Source: Gammaproteobacteria bacterium
GTDB taxonomy: Bacteria > Pseudomonadota > Gammaproteobacteria > Acidiferrobacterales > Sulfurifustaceae
DNA: 64,000 bases
Assembly (NCBI GenBank): GCA_004298065.1
Contig: SCRL01000078.1
Location: forward strand, 1-64,000
Direction of reading: 5' to 3'
In this document: positions 13,358 to 24,576 of the stretch, one piece after another
Layout of the letters: each line of letters opens with the position of its first letter
Position numbering within the stretch: position 1 is the stretch's first letter
Position numbers and translations under genes: made by a program
The notes under the pieces: model-generated
Seen by the model: the letters and a program-made list of their open reading frames with translations, nothing else
What the model was told of the DNA's origin: nothing
Databases searched by the model: none

Positions 13358-16300
13358 CTAATAATAAATCTCGCGCTGGTAGATGAGTTCGCGCTCCTGC
13401 AAGAAACCGGTGACCGTCGACTCGCCGATGGCAAAGTCGCCAAAGCCGGTTTCGCCTTCAATCGCGGTCGCCGTGCTGGTGGGAGAAACGGTCGAGCTCA
13501 AACTGGTATTGAACCATGCGCCGCCGGAGTACCGTTGCGCGACGAAATCGTCGGGGGTGACACCGCCATCCAGGTCCGCCGCGTTGTAGTTGAACGTGGC
13601 GGTGTAGCTGCCGAAAGCAAGTCCGCCGCCTTCCGTCAGCGTCCAGTAGCGGTTCACGCTTTGGGCCGAATTGATGGTGGACGAGGAAATACTGGGGTGG
13701 TCGCCCGTGGTCGTGGAGCCCGTGACATAACCCGGCGTGGTGACCGAGTCGAACACCACCCGTACCGGCGCGTAGAGCGTGCCGTTGCCTACCTCGAACG
13801 TGCAATCGAGCTGCGAGGCGGTGAAGTTCTTGCGTAGATAGCCGATCACGTGCCGGTTGGCGGCCGCGCCCGACACGCCGCAACCGGCCGTGTTGCCGAT
13901 GATAAGCATGTTCGAGCCGGTGGAAATGTTGCCGGCGGTAAAAGTCAGGGTGTTGTTAACGGTGGTATTGAGGCTTAGAACGATGTCGTTCACGCCGCCA
14001 TCGGTGTTATTGGCGGTCAGATTGTAGAACGTCGTCGCGGATGTGCCACCGATGGTCTGGGGATTGTTCCCAACAAAGATGAACGTACTGGTCCCGGGAC
14101 TGAAGACGCCGTTGTTGGTGAAATTGCCCTCCAGGCTCACGTCACCGCTGGCGGTGACCCCAGACCCCGTATTGGCGATGGTCAGGTTATTTAGAATGGA
14201 ATTGATGGTGTTGAGGGTAATGGACTGGGTGGCACTGCCGTTCATGTTGACCGTGCCGTTGTTATGATCCAGCTCCGCCGTGCCGGCCATGGACAGGTTT
14301 CCGGCTACGTTCAGCGTGCCCGCCGGCAGAGTCTTGATGCCGCTGCCACGCAGGGTCAGGTGACCGTAGTTTTCATTGACGACATCCTGGCCGCCGTTGC
14401 GCGCGTACTCGACCGTGCTAGTAGCACCGAGAGATCGTGTAAACCCGCTGACCCACGTGTTCGTCGTGTAGACAAAGGTCGCGCCGTTGGCGACCTCGAA
14501 GGTGTTGCCGGCGCCGCCGGCGAGGGTGAAGCCGCCGTCGTTCAGGGTACCGCTTTGTACGCGCACGCTGCCAAAAACGTTGGCCGTGCCGATATTGGCG
14601 TTGAGCGTCGCGCCACTCGCGCTGGTATTGTTGATATGGAGGTTGTAGTAATCGATGTTGGGCTCATTGAGCAGGATGGTCTGGGCGGACGTGCCGTTGT
14701 AGTTGAAGGTGCTACTGGTACCTTCCACCAGCGTTCCCACGGTGGCTGTGAAGGCGCCGGCGAGATTCAGGGTGGCGGCGCCGCCACTCATGTCGAGATA
14801 GTTGTTGGCATCGCTACCGGCGACAAACACCAGGTTTCCGCCGATAGTGAGCGTGCCCGTGGTGATGTTGATGCGGGCCACGCGGCTGTCGGTGCCCGTC
14901 GTGCCGGCAAACGTGACGCTTCCGTTCACGGTCACCGTGCCGGCATCGACGTTCAACGCGTTGGTCGTGGTGTTGCTGGCTGGCTTATTGATGGTGATAT
15001 TGCCGCCGACGGTCAGAGAAGCGGTGGCGGCGGAAAGCGTCAGGGACTTGGCGTTGTTGGTGTTTGACCCGAGCGTGATACTGGCCGCCTGCGCGGCGTA
15101 TCCGGCCGGAATGGTGACGGCACGGGCCGTGCTGGTTTCCCCGATAAACACGGGCGTGGAAGCATCGGGAATGTTCCCGGTACCGGGACAGGTCCCGGCC
15201 GCCCCGCCGGAACTGCTCGACCACGTCGTGGTGAGATTCCAAGCGGCGCTGGCCACCGCATAACAACCGGGGCCGAAGGGGGTGAACGGCGAGCCGGTCG
15301 GCACCACACCGACGGAGTAATTGCCGTTGGTGTCTCGCGTAAAAATCTTGTAGTGGTAGGCGGTACCGTTGGTGAGGCCGGTGTCGAGGCACGTGGCGGT
15401 GGGAGGCGTGATGACGCAACGCACCACGCTCGCGCCGATGGTGTTGCCAACCGAGTAGGTCGCGCCTTCAGCTGGGGTGTCCGCGACCGCGGATGTGTCC
15501 CGCAGGACAATTATGCTGTTAAGGTCGCCGTCCCCGGGATTGGTCCAGTTGAGAGTGACCTGCCCATCCCCCGCCGTGCCCGACGCGCCGGTGACATCGC
15601 CCGGCGACAGGTTGTCGATCGTGATCATAGTGCCCGCGGTGTCGGAGCCCACTTTGGCGTTCGTTCCGGTCCAGGTATTTATTTTGGCCGTGACCGTGTA
15701 GGTGGCTCCCGGCGGCGCCGGCATGTTCACGTGGCTCTTCGGTGTGATGCGGATTTTGTACTGGGTCGAGGTCGTGGTTGCCGTCAAACCGGTCAATGTG
15801 ATGGTCGGCGTATCGGTGGCGGGATTGGTGACCGAACCGTAGACTGTCGCTCCGGCATCGTCGGTGATTTCCACCAGGCCCAGGCCGGCGGCGGCACCGG
15901 TGCCGAGCCCGAACGTGACGTCTGTGATCGTGTCCGTGCCCGTGCTCGTCTGGAACGTGAACGCGTCCGCCATGGTTGCCGCCCCGCCGGGCGCGAGCGA
16001 CGCATTTCCCGGATCAGTACCGTTGCCGAGGGTGGTGCCCGGCACTTCCCGGATCCGCAAGATCACGGACGCGCCTTCCGGTGTGCCTCCCGATGCGGAC
16101 ATGGTGTAGACCGGCGCCGCCAAGGCGGTCCCGGCGGTCACGGTATGGTCCGAAACCACGAGCCGCATGTCGTTGCCGAAACCGGTTCCCGAGTCTTGCC
16201 TCTCGGTATGGGTTCCAAACGTGGCGCCCGTGGCAGAGACGGATTCCGCTGTCCACGTGGGCGCATCGGTGTTGATGGCCGATATCACGACCAGCATGTC

Positions 16301-16828
16301 GCCGGCAGTAATGCCCGGGTCCGCCGCGCTGCTCACGATCCATGCGGTACCACCGGTGTTGTCGCTCCCGTATGTGGCGGCATAGTCCCAGCCGGAACCG
16401 GCGGCATTCGTGTAACGGAATATCCGGCCCATGGAGGTGTTGGCGCCCGTCAGGGTTACGGTGAGATTGCCGGTTTCGGTGCCGTCCGCCACCTTGACGA
16501 AAACCGTGGCGTAAACGTTGCCGGTATCGTTGCCGGCCGCACCGGCGCCGCCGGATGCCTGGCCGTTCGCGACAAGGGTCCAGCCGGCCGGTGCTGCCGG
16601 ACCGTTGGGGGGGTATTTATTGCCAACCGCCAGGACGAGCAGATTCCCGGCGACAATGCCGGTCGGGTACGGAATGACAAGAGTCGTGGTGCCGGGATCG
16701 ACAGCGCCTGAGTTGCCAAAAGCGACGGCCGCGCGCGCTTCGTTCGCCACGACCAAAGCAATGGCCAGTGCCCCCGGCAATAAAAGGGGAAAGAAACGCA
16801 TTCTTCGCAAGACCCGCATCAAGCTCAT
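13358..16828 (-). CDS. Large secreted beta-helix/Fn3 protein at MshQ position
   Basis: A 1156-residue exported protein. It begins with a signal peptide (hydrophobic 11-28, cleavage after EARA), then a beta-rich domain (about 30-260), a region beginning GNGTDPGNASLAPGGAA (about 270-410) and a fibronectin type III-like domain (about 415-510; GQVTLNWTNPGDGDL and TAYHYKIFTRD). About 500 residues of Gly/Thr/Asn-rich repeats follow, of the right-handed beta-helix/adhesin type. The end contains GFGDFAIGES, seen in choice-of-anchor style proteins, but I see no LPXTG, autotransporter barrel or clear membrane anchor. It is last in a minor-pilin operon, the place of MshQ in MSHA loci. It lacks a recognisable MshQ C-terminal domain, so the equivalence is positional. 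Likely a surface or pilus-associated adhesin. Confidence 0.7.
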   Translation of the reverse strand: MSLMRVLRRMRFFPLLLPGALAIALVVANEARAAVAFGNSGAVDPGTTTLVIPYPTGIVAGNLLVLAVGNKYPPNGPAAPAGWTLVANGQASGGAGAAGNDTGNVYATVFVKVADGTETGNLTVTLTGANTSMGRIFRYTNAAGSGWDYAATYGSDNTGGTAWIVSSAADPGITAGDMLVVISAINTDAPTWTAESVSATGATFGTHTERQDSGTGFGNDMRLVVSDHTVTAGTALAAPVYTMSASGGTPEGASVILRIREVPGTTLGNGTDPGNASLAPGGAATMADAFTFQTSTGTDTITDVTFGLGTGAAAGLGLVEITDDAGATVYGSVTNPATDTPTITLTGLTATTTSTQYKIRITPKSHVNMPAPPGATYTVTAKINTWTGTNAKVGSDTAGTMITIDNLSPGDVTGASGTAGDGQVTLNWTNPGDGDLNSIIVLRDTSAVADTPAEGATYSVGNTIGASVVRCVITPPTATCLDTGLTNGTAYHYKIFTRDTNGNYSVGVVPTGSPFTPFGPGCYAVASAAWNLTTTWSSSSGGAAGTCPGTGNIPDASTPVFIGETSTARAVTIPAGYAAQAASITLGSNTNNAKSLTLSAATASLTVGGNITINKPASNTTTNALNVDAGTVTVNGSVTFAGTTGTDSRVARINITTGTLTIGGNLVFVAGSDANNYLDMSGGAATLNLAGAFTATVGTLVEGTSSTFNYNGTSAQTILLNEPNIDYYNLHINNTSASGATLNANIGTANVFGSVRVQSGTLNDGGFTLAGGAGNTFEVANGATFVYTTNTWVSGFTRSLGATSTVEYARNGGQDVVNENYGHLTLRGSGIKTLPAGTLNVAGNLSMAGTAELDHNNGTVNMNGSATQSITLNTINSILNNLTIANTGSGVTASGDVSLEGNFTNNGVFSPGTSTFIFVGNNPQTIGGTSATTFYNLTANNTDGGVNDIVLSLNTTVNNTLTFTAGNISTGSNMLIIGNTAGCGVSGAAANRHVIGYLRKNFTASQLDCTFEVGNGTLYAPVRVVFDSVTTPGYVTGSTTTGDHPSISSSTINSAQSVNRYWTLTEGGGLAFGSYTATFNYNAADLDGGVTPDDFVAQRYSGGAWFNTSLSSTVSPTSTATAIEGETGFGDFAIGESTVTGFLQERELIYQREIYY

Positions 16829-16914
16829 GGCATGCTTTTCAACAAGACTCGGGAATCTGGAGCAATTCGCTTTTTATTATTTTTTAGTATAGACCGCCTG
16901 CTGGCCCTGACCGC

Positions 16915-17364
16915 TCAACAGCGGTTTGCGCCGGGGTTCTGGCTGCGGCACACCGTCGCTTCGAGCTTGCGTTCCGCGTAGTCCACCGTGCCGGTCGTAC
17001 CATGGCGTGCCGTACTGGTGATCGTATACACGTATGCGTTATCTCCGGGGGTGTACAAATTCGAAACGCACCTTACCGTAACCTGAATGTCGTCCAGTCC
17101 GTACCCGGTCAAGCCGAACGAGGGGGCTGAGATCGTGCATTCGCCAGTACCCTCGGTCGGGGGGGCCACGGTACGGTGAATCCCCCATTCGAGCCCGGCG
17201 CGCGCGGCATAGTAGGTGCGAGCGCTGATCAGGGAGCGGTTCACGGTCGTTTGCTCGACGCCGCTCACCGTCAGCATGTAGGCGCCCAGGGCGGCCAGCA
17301 CGACGAGCAGAAAGATGGCGCTCACCAACGCCACGCCGCGTTCGTTTGCCGGAGAAGGCCTCAT
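16915..17364 (-). CDS. PilX/MshP-like minor pilin assembly protein
   Basis: 149 residues with a PilX-type N-terminus: basic leader then ERGVALVSAIFLLVVLAALGAY, a hydrophobic helix with an Ala/Val-rich start in place of the usual FTLIE, as in PilX and MshP. The helix continues into SLISARTYYAARAGLEWGIH, the motif that characterises PilX/MshP and GspK-like proteins. A Cys-containing globular domain follows. It overlaps the pilW-like stop by 4 nt and precedes the large MshQ-position gene. Inferred role: minor component priming a type IV-like pilus or pseudopilus. Confidence 0.8.
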   Translation of the reverse strand: MRPSPANERGVALVSAIFLLVVLAALGAYMLTVSGVEQTTVNRSLISARTYYAARAGLEWGIHRTVAPPTEGTGECTISAPSFGLTGYGLDDIQVTVRCVSNLYTPGDNAYVYTITSTARHGTTGTVDYAERKLEATVCRSQNPGANRC

Positions 17365-18248
17365 CGGGTGTTATCCATTTGCGCCTGCAGCACCAACCGG
17401 ATTGGTTCGCCTTCTTCCGCGAGCGTCAAGGCAAGCGTGGCGAGCGCGCGGTTGCGCACGTCGGAGGTGGTCGTGGTCACGCTGCAGGCCGTGATACGGT
17501 CGGCGACCAGCGCGCTCGAGGCGTTGAGCGCGGTGAATGTGGCCGCCGCCGTCGGCTGGGTCGCGGGAATGGCGTAGTTGTAATAACGCGTCAGCGTTCC
17601 GGCGCTGGTGTCGCACAGGTAGCTTAATGCCGTGGTGACGACAAAAACGCGCCGGTTCGGGCTCTGTGTGTTTCTGAAGTCGTGACCCGGCGTCATGGTG
17701 ATGTGGTCATTGCCGCTCGCCGGGCAGGTCGCGGAGGTGATCGAGATCGTCATGCCGGTCGCGGGCGTGATAATGCTCTCCGCGCCTACCGATAAACTCG
17801 CGTCGTTGTAGACGTTGTAGAGCCCTGTCCCCTGATTGTTGATCACCAACCGGATACCCGCCGTGGTCTTGGTGGCGGAATTCTGGAAACAGTGCTGGAT
17901 GTCAAATTGGTCGTCGCCGCCACCGCCGCCGGGGGTGACATCAAGTTGCTCGTCGCCTGTACCTCCCGACTCGTTGTACCGTCCGGCATCGAGCACCGGA
18001 ACCAGCTCCAGGGCGTAGCCGCTCGCGGTGTTGGTCACGCGTACGCTGTTCGGCAGTGCCGTGCGGATGTCGCGCTGCATGCGCCGCAGCGCGCTTTCCG
18101 CCGCTTCCACCAACGCCGCGCGTCGCGCGAGGTCGCGGTAGCCCTCGACCGGACGCACCAGAAACACCGCGACGATGCCGCTAACGATGCCGAGCAAAAC
18201 GATAACGACCACCGCTTCAATAAGCGTGAAACCGCGGGCAGGACCCAT
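17361..18248 (-). CDS. PilW/MshO-like prepilin
   Basis: With the ATG at 18248 the protein has 295 residues and a short leader MGPARG before the prepilin peptidase site G|FTLIEAVVVIVLLGIVSG, followed by a long globular domain. Processing by PilD/MshM-type prepilin peptidase is expected. An open frame extends upstream to 18437, but it runs through an intergenic repeat (18298-18374), so the longer version is rejected. No good ribosome site lies before 18248, which leaves the start uncertain. The next gene (PilX-like) overlaps its stop by 4 nt. Confidence 0.78.
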   Translation of the reverse strand: MGPARGFTLIEAVVVIVLLGIVSGIVAVFLVRPVEGYRDLARRAALVEAAESALRRMQRDIRTALPNSVRVTNTASGYALELVPVLDAGRYNESGGTGDEQLDVTPGGGGGDDQFDIQHCFQNSATKTTAGIRLVINNQGTGLYNVYNDASLSVGAESIITPATGMTISITSATCPASGNDHITMTPGHDFRNTQSPNRRVFVVTTALSYLCDTSAGTLTRYYNYAIPATQPTAAATFTALNASSALVADRITACSVTTTTSDVRNRALATLALTLAEEGEPIRLVLQAQMDNTR

Positions 18249-18297
18249 AGAATGACAGGACGAGCGAGCAAAGCGAGCAGGGCTTCCGCTCCGTCCT

Positions 18298-18374
18298 GCG
18301 GCCCTCGCCTCGGCAACTGCTCCCGGCATTGCCCTGCCTCCTGCATCCATGCAGTCGTCTATCCCATCGGCGAA
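18298..18374. repeat. Intergenic repeat, copy 1
   Basis: A 77-bp element between the PilV-like and PilW-like genes. It shares with 19533-19662 a left block (GCGGCCCTCGCCTCGGCAAC), a middle block around TTGCCCTGCCTC, and a right block beginning CTGCATCCATGCAGTCGTC and ending CCCATCGGCGAA. CTGCATCCATGCAG is itself an inverted repeat. This copy lacks about 50 bp present in the middle of copy 2. It is flanked by an imperfect hairpin at about 18255-18297. Confidence 0.75.
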
Positions 18375-18421
18375 CCCGGGAACACAAGGGGTGGGTCGCG
18401 GTTGGCGTACGGGCGTGGATA

Positions 18422-19018
18422 TCATCGCGGGAGACAACCCTGGGGGACGGTGGTCTCGGTTGTGTCGCAGTAATAGTTTGTACGGTAACCGGTCAGAAGC
18501 AGCCTGAAATCGGGGATGTCGTCGTGCGTCACCTCCACGTTCACGCGCAATACGCGCAAGGCGCCGACGTTGGTGATCTGGCTCGCGGTCGGCCCGAGCG
18601 CCAAGGCGTCGCCGACGTTTCCAGTGACCGAGACCGAAACGTTGTAGGCCGTGAGCCCGGCAATGGTATTCCCCAGCTGATCCACAGCCCCGGCGCTGTC
18701 GTTGAGATTGTCGTAGTCGCAGACGTTGTCATACGACGCGCGACTGGCCTCCTTGTAAGGAAGAGCGGTGGGACAAACCTGCGTGGCGCCGGCGGTGGGA
18801 TCGGTAAAGCGTTTATGCAGGATTTCCTCCATGTACGACTCGGCGATCAGCAGCGCCTGCTGCTCGACCATGGGGTCGGCGCTGTAGCGCGTGGTATAGG
18901 TCATCACCGACAGGATGCCGGCGACGCCGATGCTGACGATGGCGATGTACATAACCATCTCCACCAGCGTGACGCCGGCCATTCCGGCATGCCTGCGCCT
19001 GCCGTTACTCACGCACAT
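18422..19018 (-). CDS. PilV/MshD-like prepilin
   Basis: 198 residues. The prepilin leader ends G-M-A-G|VTLVEMVMYIAIVSIGVAG, with the conserved Glu at +5, and continues into a long N-terminal helix ending EQQALLIAESYMEEIL, the pattern of PilV and MshD. The globular domain has two Cys pairs. Start at 19018 overlaps the end of the upstream GspH-like gene by 14 nt; an internal ATG at 18982 giving MAGVTLVE is possible. Expected to be a minor pilin exported and cleaved by a prepilin peptidase. Confidence 0.8.
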   Translation of the reverse strand: MCVSNGRRRHAGMAGVTLVEMVMYIAIVSIGVAGILSVMTYTTRYSADPMVEQQALLIAESYMEEILHKRFTDPTAGATQVCPTALPYKEASRASYDNVCDYDNLNDSAGAVDQLGNTIAGLTAYNVSVSVTGNVGDALALGPTASQITNVGALRVLRVNVEVTHDDIPDFRLLLTGYRTNYYCDTTETTVPQGCLPR

Positions 19019-19559
19019 AGCCGGATTCCCGCTCGACGGTGAAGGCGCGCGTTTGGCCGCCGCCCGTGATCGTTACGGTCATGGTGCTGAAGCTCGAAAC
19101 GGAACCGGTATCGGATGGGACGGAGTCATTCGAGGCAAAGGGCCGACCGAGCGCGTCGAAAAACAAGGTGTTATTCGAGGGTACCGGCGAGAGCGCCAAG
19201 GTCACGTCGCGAGGCGCATCCAAGGTGTAGGGTATTTCGCCGGTGGGTTTCGGCACATCGCTGGAGCAGGCTACGGTGGCATGGTTGGCGAAACAAAGTG
19301 AAACCTGGCCGGTGGACGTGTCGAGCTTGACATATACCACGTCGCGCCGGGCGATGGCGGTCCGCTGCGCGTAGCGCAGGGTATTCATCACGGTGTCGTA
19401 GTATCCGCGCGCCTCGAAGTCGCTGGTCGTGAAAAAGCGCGGGAGCGCGACCACCGACAGGATGCCGATCACCAGGATGATGATGACCAGCTCGACGATG
19501 GTGAAAGCCGAAATCGCGCGATCCCCCGCGCGCGGCCCTCGCCTCGGCAACCGCTCCAT
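19005..19559 (-). CDS. GspH/FimT/MshC-like prepilin
   Basis: 184 residues from the ATG at 19559. The prepilin site is A|FTIVELVIIILVIGILSVVALP with Glu at +5, preceded by a basic leader; the residue before the cleavage is Ala instead of the usual Gly (SISA pattern: AISA|F). The globular domain has two Cys in VSLCFANHATVACSS. Notably the likely start codon lies inside intergenic repeat copy 2 (19533-19662); no closer ATG or GTG exists in frame. It is the first of five genes in mshC-D-O-P-Q order and lies just downstream of dapB. Confidence 0.75.
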   Translation of the reverse strand: MERLPRRGPRAGDRAISAFTIVELVIIILVIGILSVVALPRFFTTSDFEARGYYDTVMNTLRYAQRTAIARRDVVYVKLDTSTGQVSLCFANHATVACSSDVPKPTGEIPYTLDAPRDVTLALSPVPSNNTLFFDALGRPFASNDSVPSDTGSVSSFSTMTVTITGGGQTRAFTVERESGYVRE

Positions 19560-19662
19560 GCGTTGCCCTACCTCTGCCCTCCAGGGACGGAGTAATGCCG
19601 CGCGAGGACCGGGATGGCCCGGAGCGGCCTGCATCCATGCAGTCGTCGGTCCCATCGGCGAA
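19533..19662. repeat. Intergenic repeat, copy 2
   Basis: A 130-bp version of the element at 18298-18374, with the same end blocks (GCGGCCCTCGCCTCGGCAAC and GCATCCATGCAGTCGTC) but about 50 extra bases in the middle (about 19577-19628). It lies between dapB and the first prepilin gene and includes that gene's probable start codon. Two copies around one small operon suggest a mobile or recombinogenic repeat. Confidence 0.75.
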
Positions 19663-19697
19663 GCAGCTTGGCGAAACGCCTTCATGCGCCGGTCGAA

Positions 19698-20495
<798 letters not shown>

Positions 20496-20570
20496 TTAGT
20501 ATTGTCCGCCAAGGATCCGATGGCGGTCAGAATAAAGGATTTGGCGGATAACGCCAATCCGAGAGGCGGT

Positions 20571-20627
20571 TTAGCCGAACAGGCCCTTGAGTTTGTCGAG
20601 CCAGGAAGCTTCGCGGGGTTGATGCGC
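20571..20627 (-). pseudogene. Duplicated remnant of the dnaJ 3' end
   Basis: On the minus strand this stretch reads ...HQPREASWLDKLKGLFG-stop, almost the same as the last residues of the adjacent intact DnaJ ([17 protein letters not shown]-stop at 20714-20770). Only the last 17 or so codons are present, with no start. The two copies lie 143 bp apart in the same orientation. The interval holds a 7-bp perfect hairpin CCCCGCG/CGCGGGG (20655-20673). The direct repeat is plain in the sequence; its origin (unequal duplication or insertion scar) is unknown. Confidence 0.85.
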
Positions 20628-20713
20628 GCGCGGGTGTGCGTAGGGAGCAGGGGGCCCCGCGCTTTACGCGGGGATGCGACCGTTACGCATCGCCCGCAGG
20701 CGAGTCAGTGAGC

Positions 20714-21850
20714 TTAGCCAAAGAGACTCTTGAGCTTATCGAGCCAAGAAGTTTCGCGAGGACTGTGGCGAGCACCGCCCTCCTTCACCAGCCGCTCGAA
20801 CTCCTCGAGCAGCTCCCTCTGGCGCGGCGTGAGGTTCACCGGCGTCTCGATACTCACGTGGCAATAGAGGTCGCCGACGGCGCCGCTGCGCACATTGCGC
20901 ACGCCCTTGCCGCGCAGGCGAAACGCCTTCTCGCTCTGGGTGCCGGCCGGAACCTTGATGCTGGCGCGCCCGTCGAGCGTCGGCACCTCGACCTCGGCGC
21001 CGAGCGTCGCCTGCGCGAAGCTCACCGGCACTTCGCAGTGCAGGTTGTCGCCGTCGCGCTTGAATACCGCGTGCGGCTTGAGGCGCACCTGCACGTACAG
21101 ATCGCCCGCCGGCCCGCCGCCCTCACCCGCCTCGCCCTCGCCTGCGAGCCGGATCTGGTCGCCCTCGTCCACACCCGCCGGTACCTTCACCGACAGGGTC
21201 TTGGTGCGCTGCACGCGCCCCTGCCCGTGGCACGCGGGGCATGGATCGGAAATGCTCTTGCCGCTGCCGCGGCAGGTGAGGCAGGTCTGCTGGATGGAAA
21301 AGAATCCCTGCTGCATGCGCACCTGGCCGTAACCGCCGCAGGTGCGGCACGTGGTCGCCTGCGTGCCCGGCTTGGCGCCGCTACCGTGGCAGGTATCGCA
21401 GGTATCGAGCGTCGGCACGCGGATGCGCATCTCGGTGCCCTTGACCGCGTCTTCGAGCGACAGCTCGAGCGAGTAGCGCAGGTCGGAACCGCGCGCCGCG
21501 CCGCCGCGGGTGCGCGCACCGCCGCCGAAGATGTCGCCGAACACGTCGCCAAAGATGTCGGCGAAGCTCGCATTGCCGGGCCCGGCACCGTAGAAGCCGC
21601 CGGCCGCGCCGGCGGCCGCGGACGGATCGACCCCGGCGTGGCCGAACTGGTCGTAGGCCGTGCGCTTCTGCTGGTCGGAGAGGATTTCGTAGGCTTCTTT
21701 CGCTTCCTTGAACTTGGCCTCGGCGCTCTTGTCGCCCGGGTTACGGTCCGGGTGGAACTTCATCGCCAGCCGCCGGTAGGCCTTCTTGATCTCGGCCTCC
21801 GGGGCGTTGCGCGCGACTCCGAGCGTTTCGTAATAGTCCTGCTTGGCCAT
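20714..21850 (-). CDS. dnaJ: Chaperone DnaJ
   Basis: Hsp40 co-chaperone that delivers unfolded clients to DnaK and stimulates its ATPase. The 378-residue protein has the J domain with HPD ([11 protein letters not shown], about residues 32-42), a Gly/Phe-rich linker, four zinc-binding CxxCxGxG motifs ([32 protein letters not shown]) and the C-terminal substrate domains. It follows dnaK after 117 bp containing a strong hairpin. Its last 17 codons are duplicated downstream. Confidence 0.98.
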   Translation of the reverse strand: MAKQDYYETLGVARNAPEAEIKKAYRRLAMKFHPDRNPGDKSAEAKFKEAKEAYEILSDQQKRTAYDQFGHAGVDPSAAAGAAGGFYGAGPGNASFADIFGDVFGDIFGGGARTRGGAARGSDLRYSLELSLEDAVKGTEMRIRVPTLDTCDTCHGSGAKPGTQATTCRTCGGYGQVRMQQGFFSIQQTCLTCRGSGKSISDPCPACHGQGRVQRTKTLSVKVPAGVDEGDQIRLAGEGEAGEGGGPAGDLYVQVRLKPHAVFKRDGDNLHCEVPVSFAQATLGAEVEVPTLDGRASIKVPAGTQSEKAFRLRGKGVRNVRSGAVGDLYCHVSIETPVNLTPRQRELLEEFERLVKEGGARHSPRETSWLDKLKSLFG

Positions 21851-21881
21851 GGCATCTCGTTTAGTGGTTCCGCAATGCGAA

Positions 21882-21909
21882 GCAGGCGCAGAATCTCTCC
21901 TGCGCCTGC
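21882..21909 (-). terminator. dnaK-dnaJ intercistronic hairpin
   Basis: A perfect 10-bp stem GCAGGCGCAG / CTGCGCCTGC with an 8-nt loop. On the minus strand it is followed by TTCGCATTGCGG, without a T-run, so it more likely acts as an mRNA-stabilising or attenuating hairpin that makes dnaJ less abundant than dnaK. Confidence 0.5.
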
Positions 21910-21967
21910 CGACCGTACTGCGTTTTTCCAGCCTTTAGCTGAATGCTGACAGCTGAAGACTGAAAAC

Positions 21968-23890
<1,923 letters not shown>

Positions 23891-23948
23891 TGTCCGTTCC
23901 TCGAATGTCGTTATCGGCGGCCCGCTGACCGGGCCGGAATGGATATCA

Positions 23949-23976
23949 AAATGGGGATAACCCCGGAGTTTTCAAG
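23949..23976 (-). promoter_or_regulatory. Sigma-32 (RpoH) heat-shock promoter for dnaK
   Basis: On the minus strand CTTGAA (23976-23971) is separated by exactly 14 nt from CCCCATTT (23956-23949), matching the sigma-32 consensus CTTGAA-N13-15-CCCCATNT at every specified base. It lies in the grpE-dnaK gap, 59 nt before the dnaK start. Confidence 0.9.
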
Positions 23977-23979
23977 TAT

Positions 23980-24540
23980 TCAGGCGGCGGGCCCGGCTTT
24001 GGCCTTGGCCACGATCACCATGGCCGGGCGCAGCAACCGGTCGCGCAGCAGGTAGCCCTTTTGCACCACGGTGACGATGTGGTTCGGCGCCACGTCGGCG
24101 CTCTCTACCATACTAAGGGCCTGGTGCCGCTCGGGGTCGAACCGTTCCCCCCTGGGGTCGATCTGGGTCACGCCGAACTTGGCCAGCACCCCGTCCATGA
24201 GCTTCAGGGTCAGCTCCAGCCCCTCGTGCATCTTTTCGACCGCCGCCGCGGCGTCGACGAGCGATACCGAACGCGCGAGGTCGAGGCTGTCGTGCACCGC
24301 CAGCAGTTCGGCGGCGAAGGACTCGATGGCGTACTTGCGGATGTTGGCAATCTCGGCCTCGGTGCGCTTGCGCACGTTGTCGGCCTCGGCCTTGGCGCGC
24401 AGAAAGTGGTCGAGGTTCGCGGCCGCCTCAACCTTGGCGGCTTCGAGCTCGGCGCGCAGCTTTTCCAGATCGTCGCCGGCAGCCGGGGCAGCGGCATCCG
24501 GCGACGGGGTATCGGACACGTGTTCGTTGGTGGAGCTCAT
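23980..24540 (-). CDS. grpE: Nucleotide exchange factor GrpE
   Basis: Promotes ADP release from DnaK. The 186-residue protein has an acidic disordered N-terminus, a long coiled coil (about 25-90; DHFLRAKAEADNVRKRTEAE) and the C-terminal beta domain with the signature around FDPERHQALSMVESADVAPNHIV and VVQKGYLLRDRLLRPAMVIVAK (parts of it). It lies between hrcA and dnaK in the standard heat-shock order. Confidence 0.97.
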   Translation of the reverse strand: MSSTNEHVSDTPSPDAAAPAAGDDLEKLRAELEAAKVEAAANLDHFLRAKAEADNVRKRTEAEIANIRKYAIESFAAELLAVHDSLDLARSVSLVDAAAAVEKMHEGLELTLKLMDGVLAKFGVTQIDPRGERFDPERHQALSMVESADVAPNHIVTVVQKGYLLRDRLLRPAMVIVAKAKAGPAA

Positions 24541-24576
24541 TTTCGGGCTCTCCGCAAAAAATCAGGGACGGCGGTT

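Noticed and set aside
13135-13461. Open frame between cytochrome c4 and the large beta-helix gene
   Set aside because: It overlaps the coding end of the beta-helix gene in another frame and its product has no signal, motif or supporting ribosome site.
18249-18437. Longer N-terminus for the PilW-like prepilin (start at 18437)
   Set aside because: The extension translates an intergenic repeat and places 60 unconserved residues before the prepilin cleavage site.
23891-23948. Search for a second CIRCE operator before dnaK
   Set aside because: No TTAGCACTC-like inverted repeat is present; control here is by the sigma-32 promoter.
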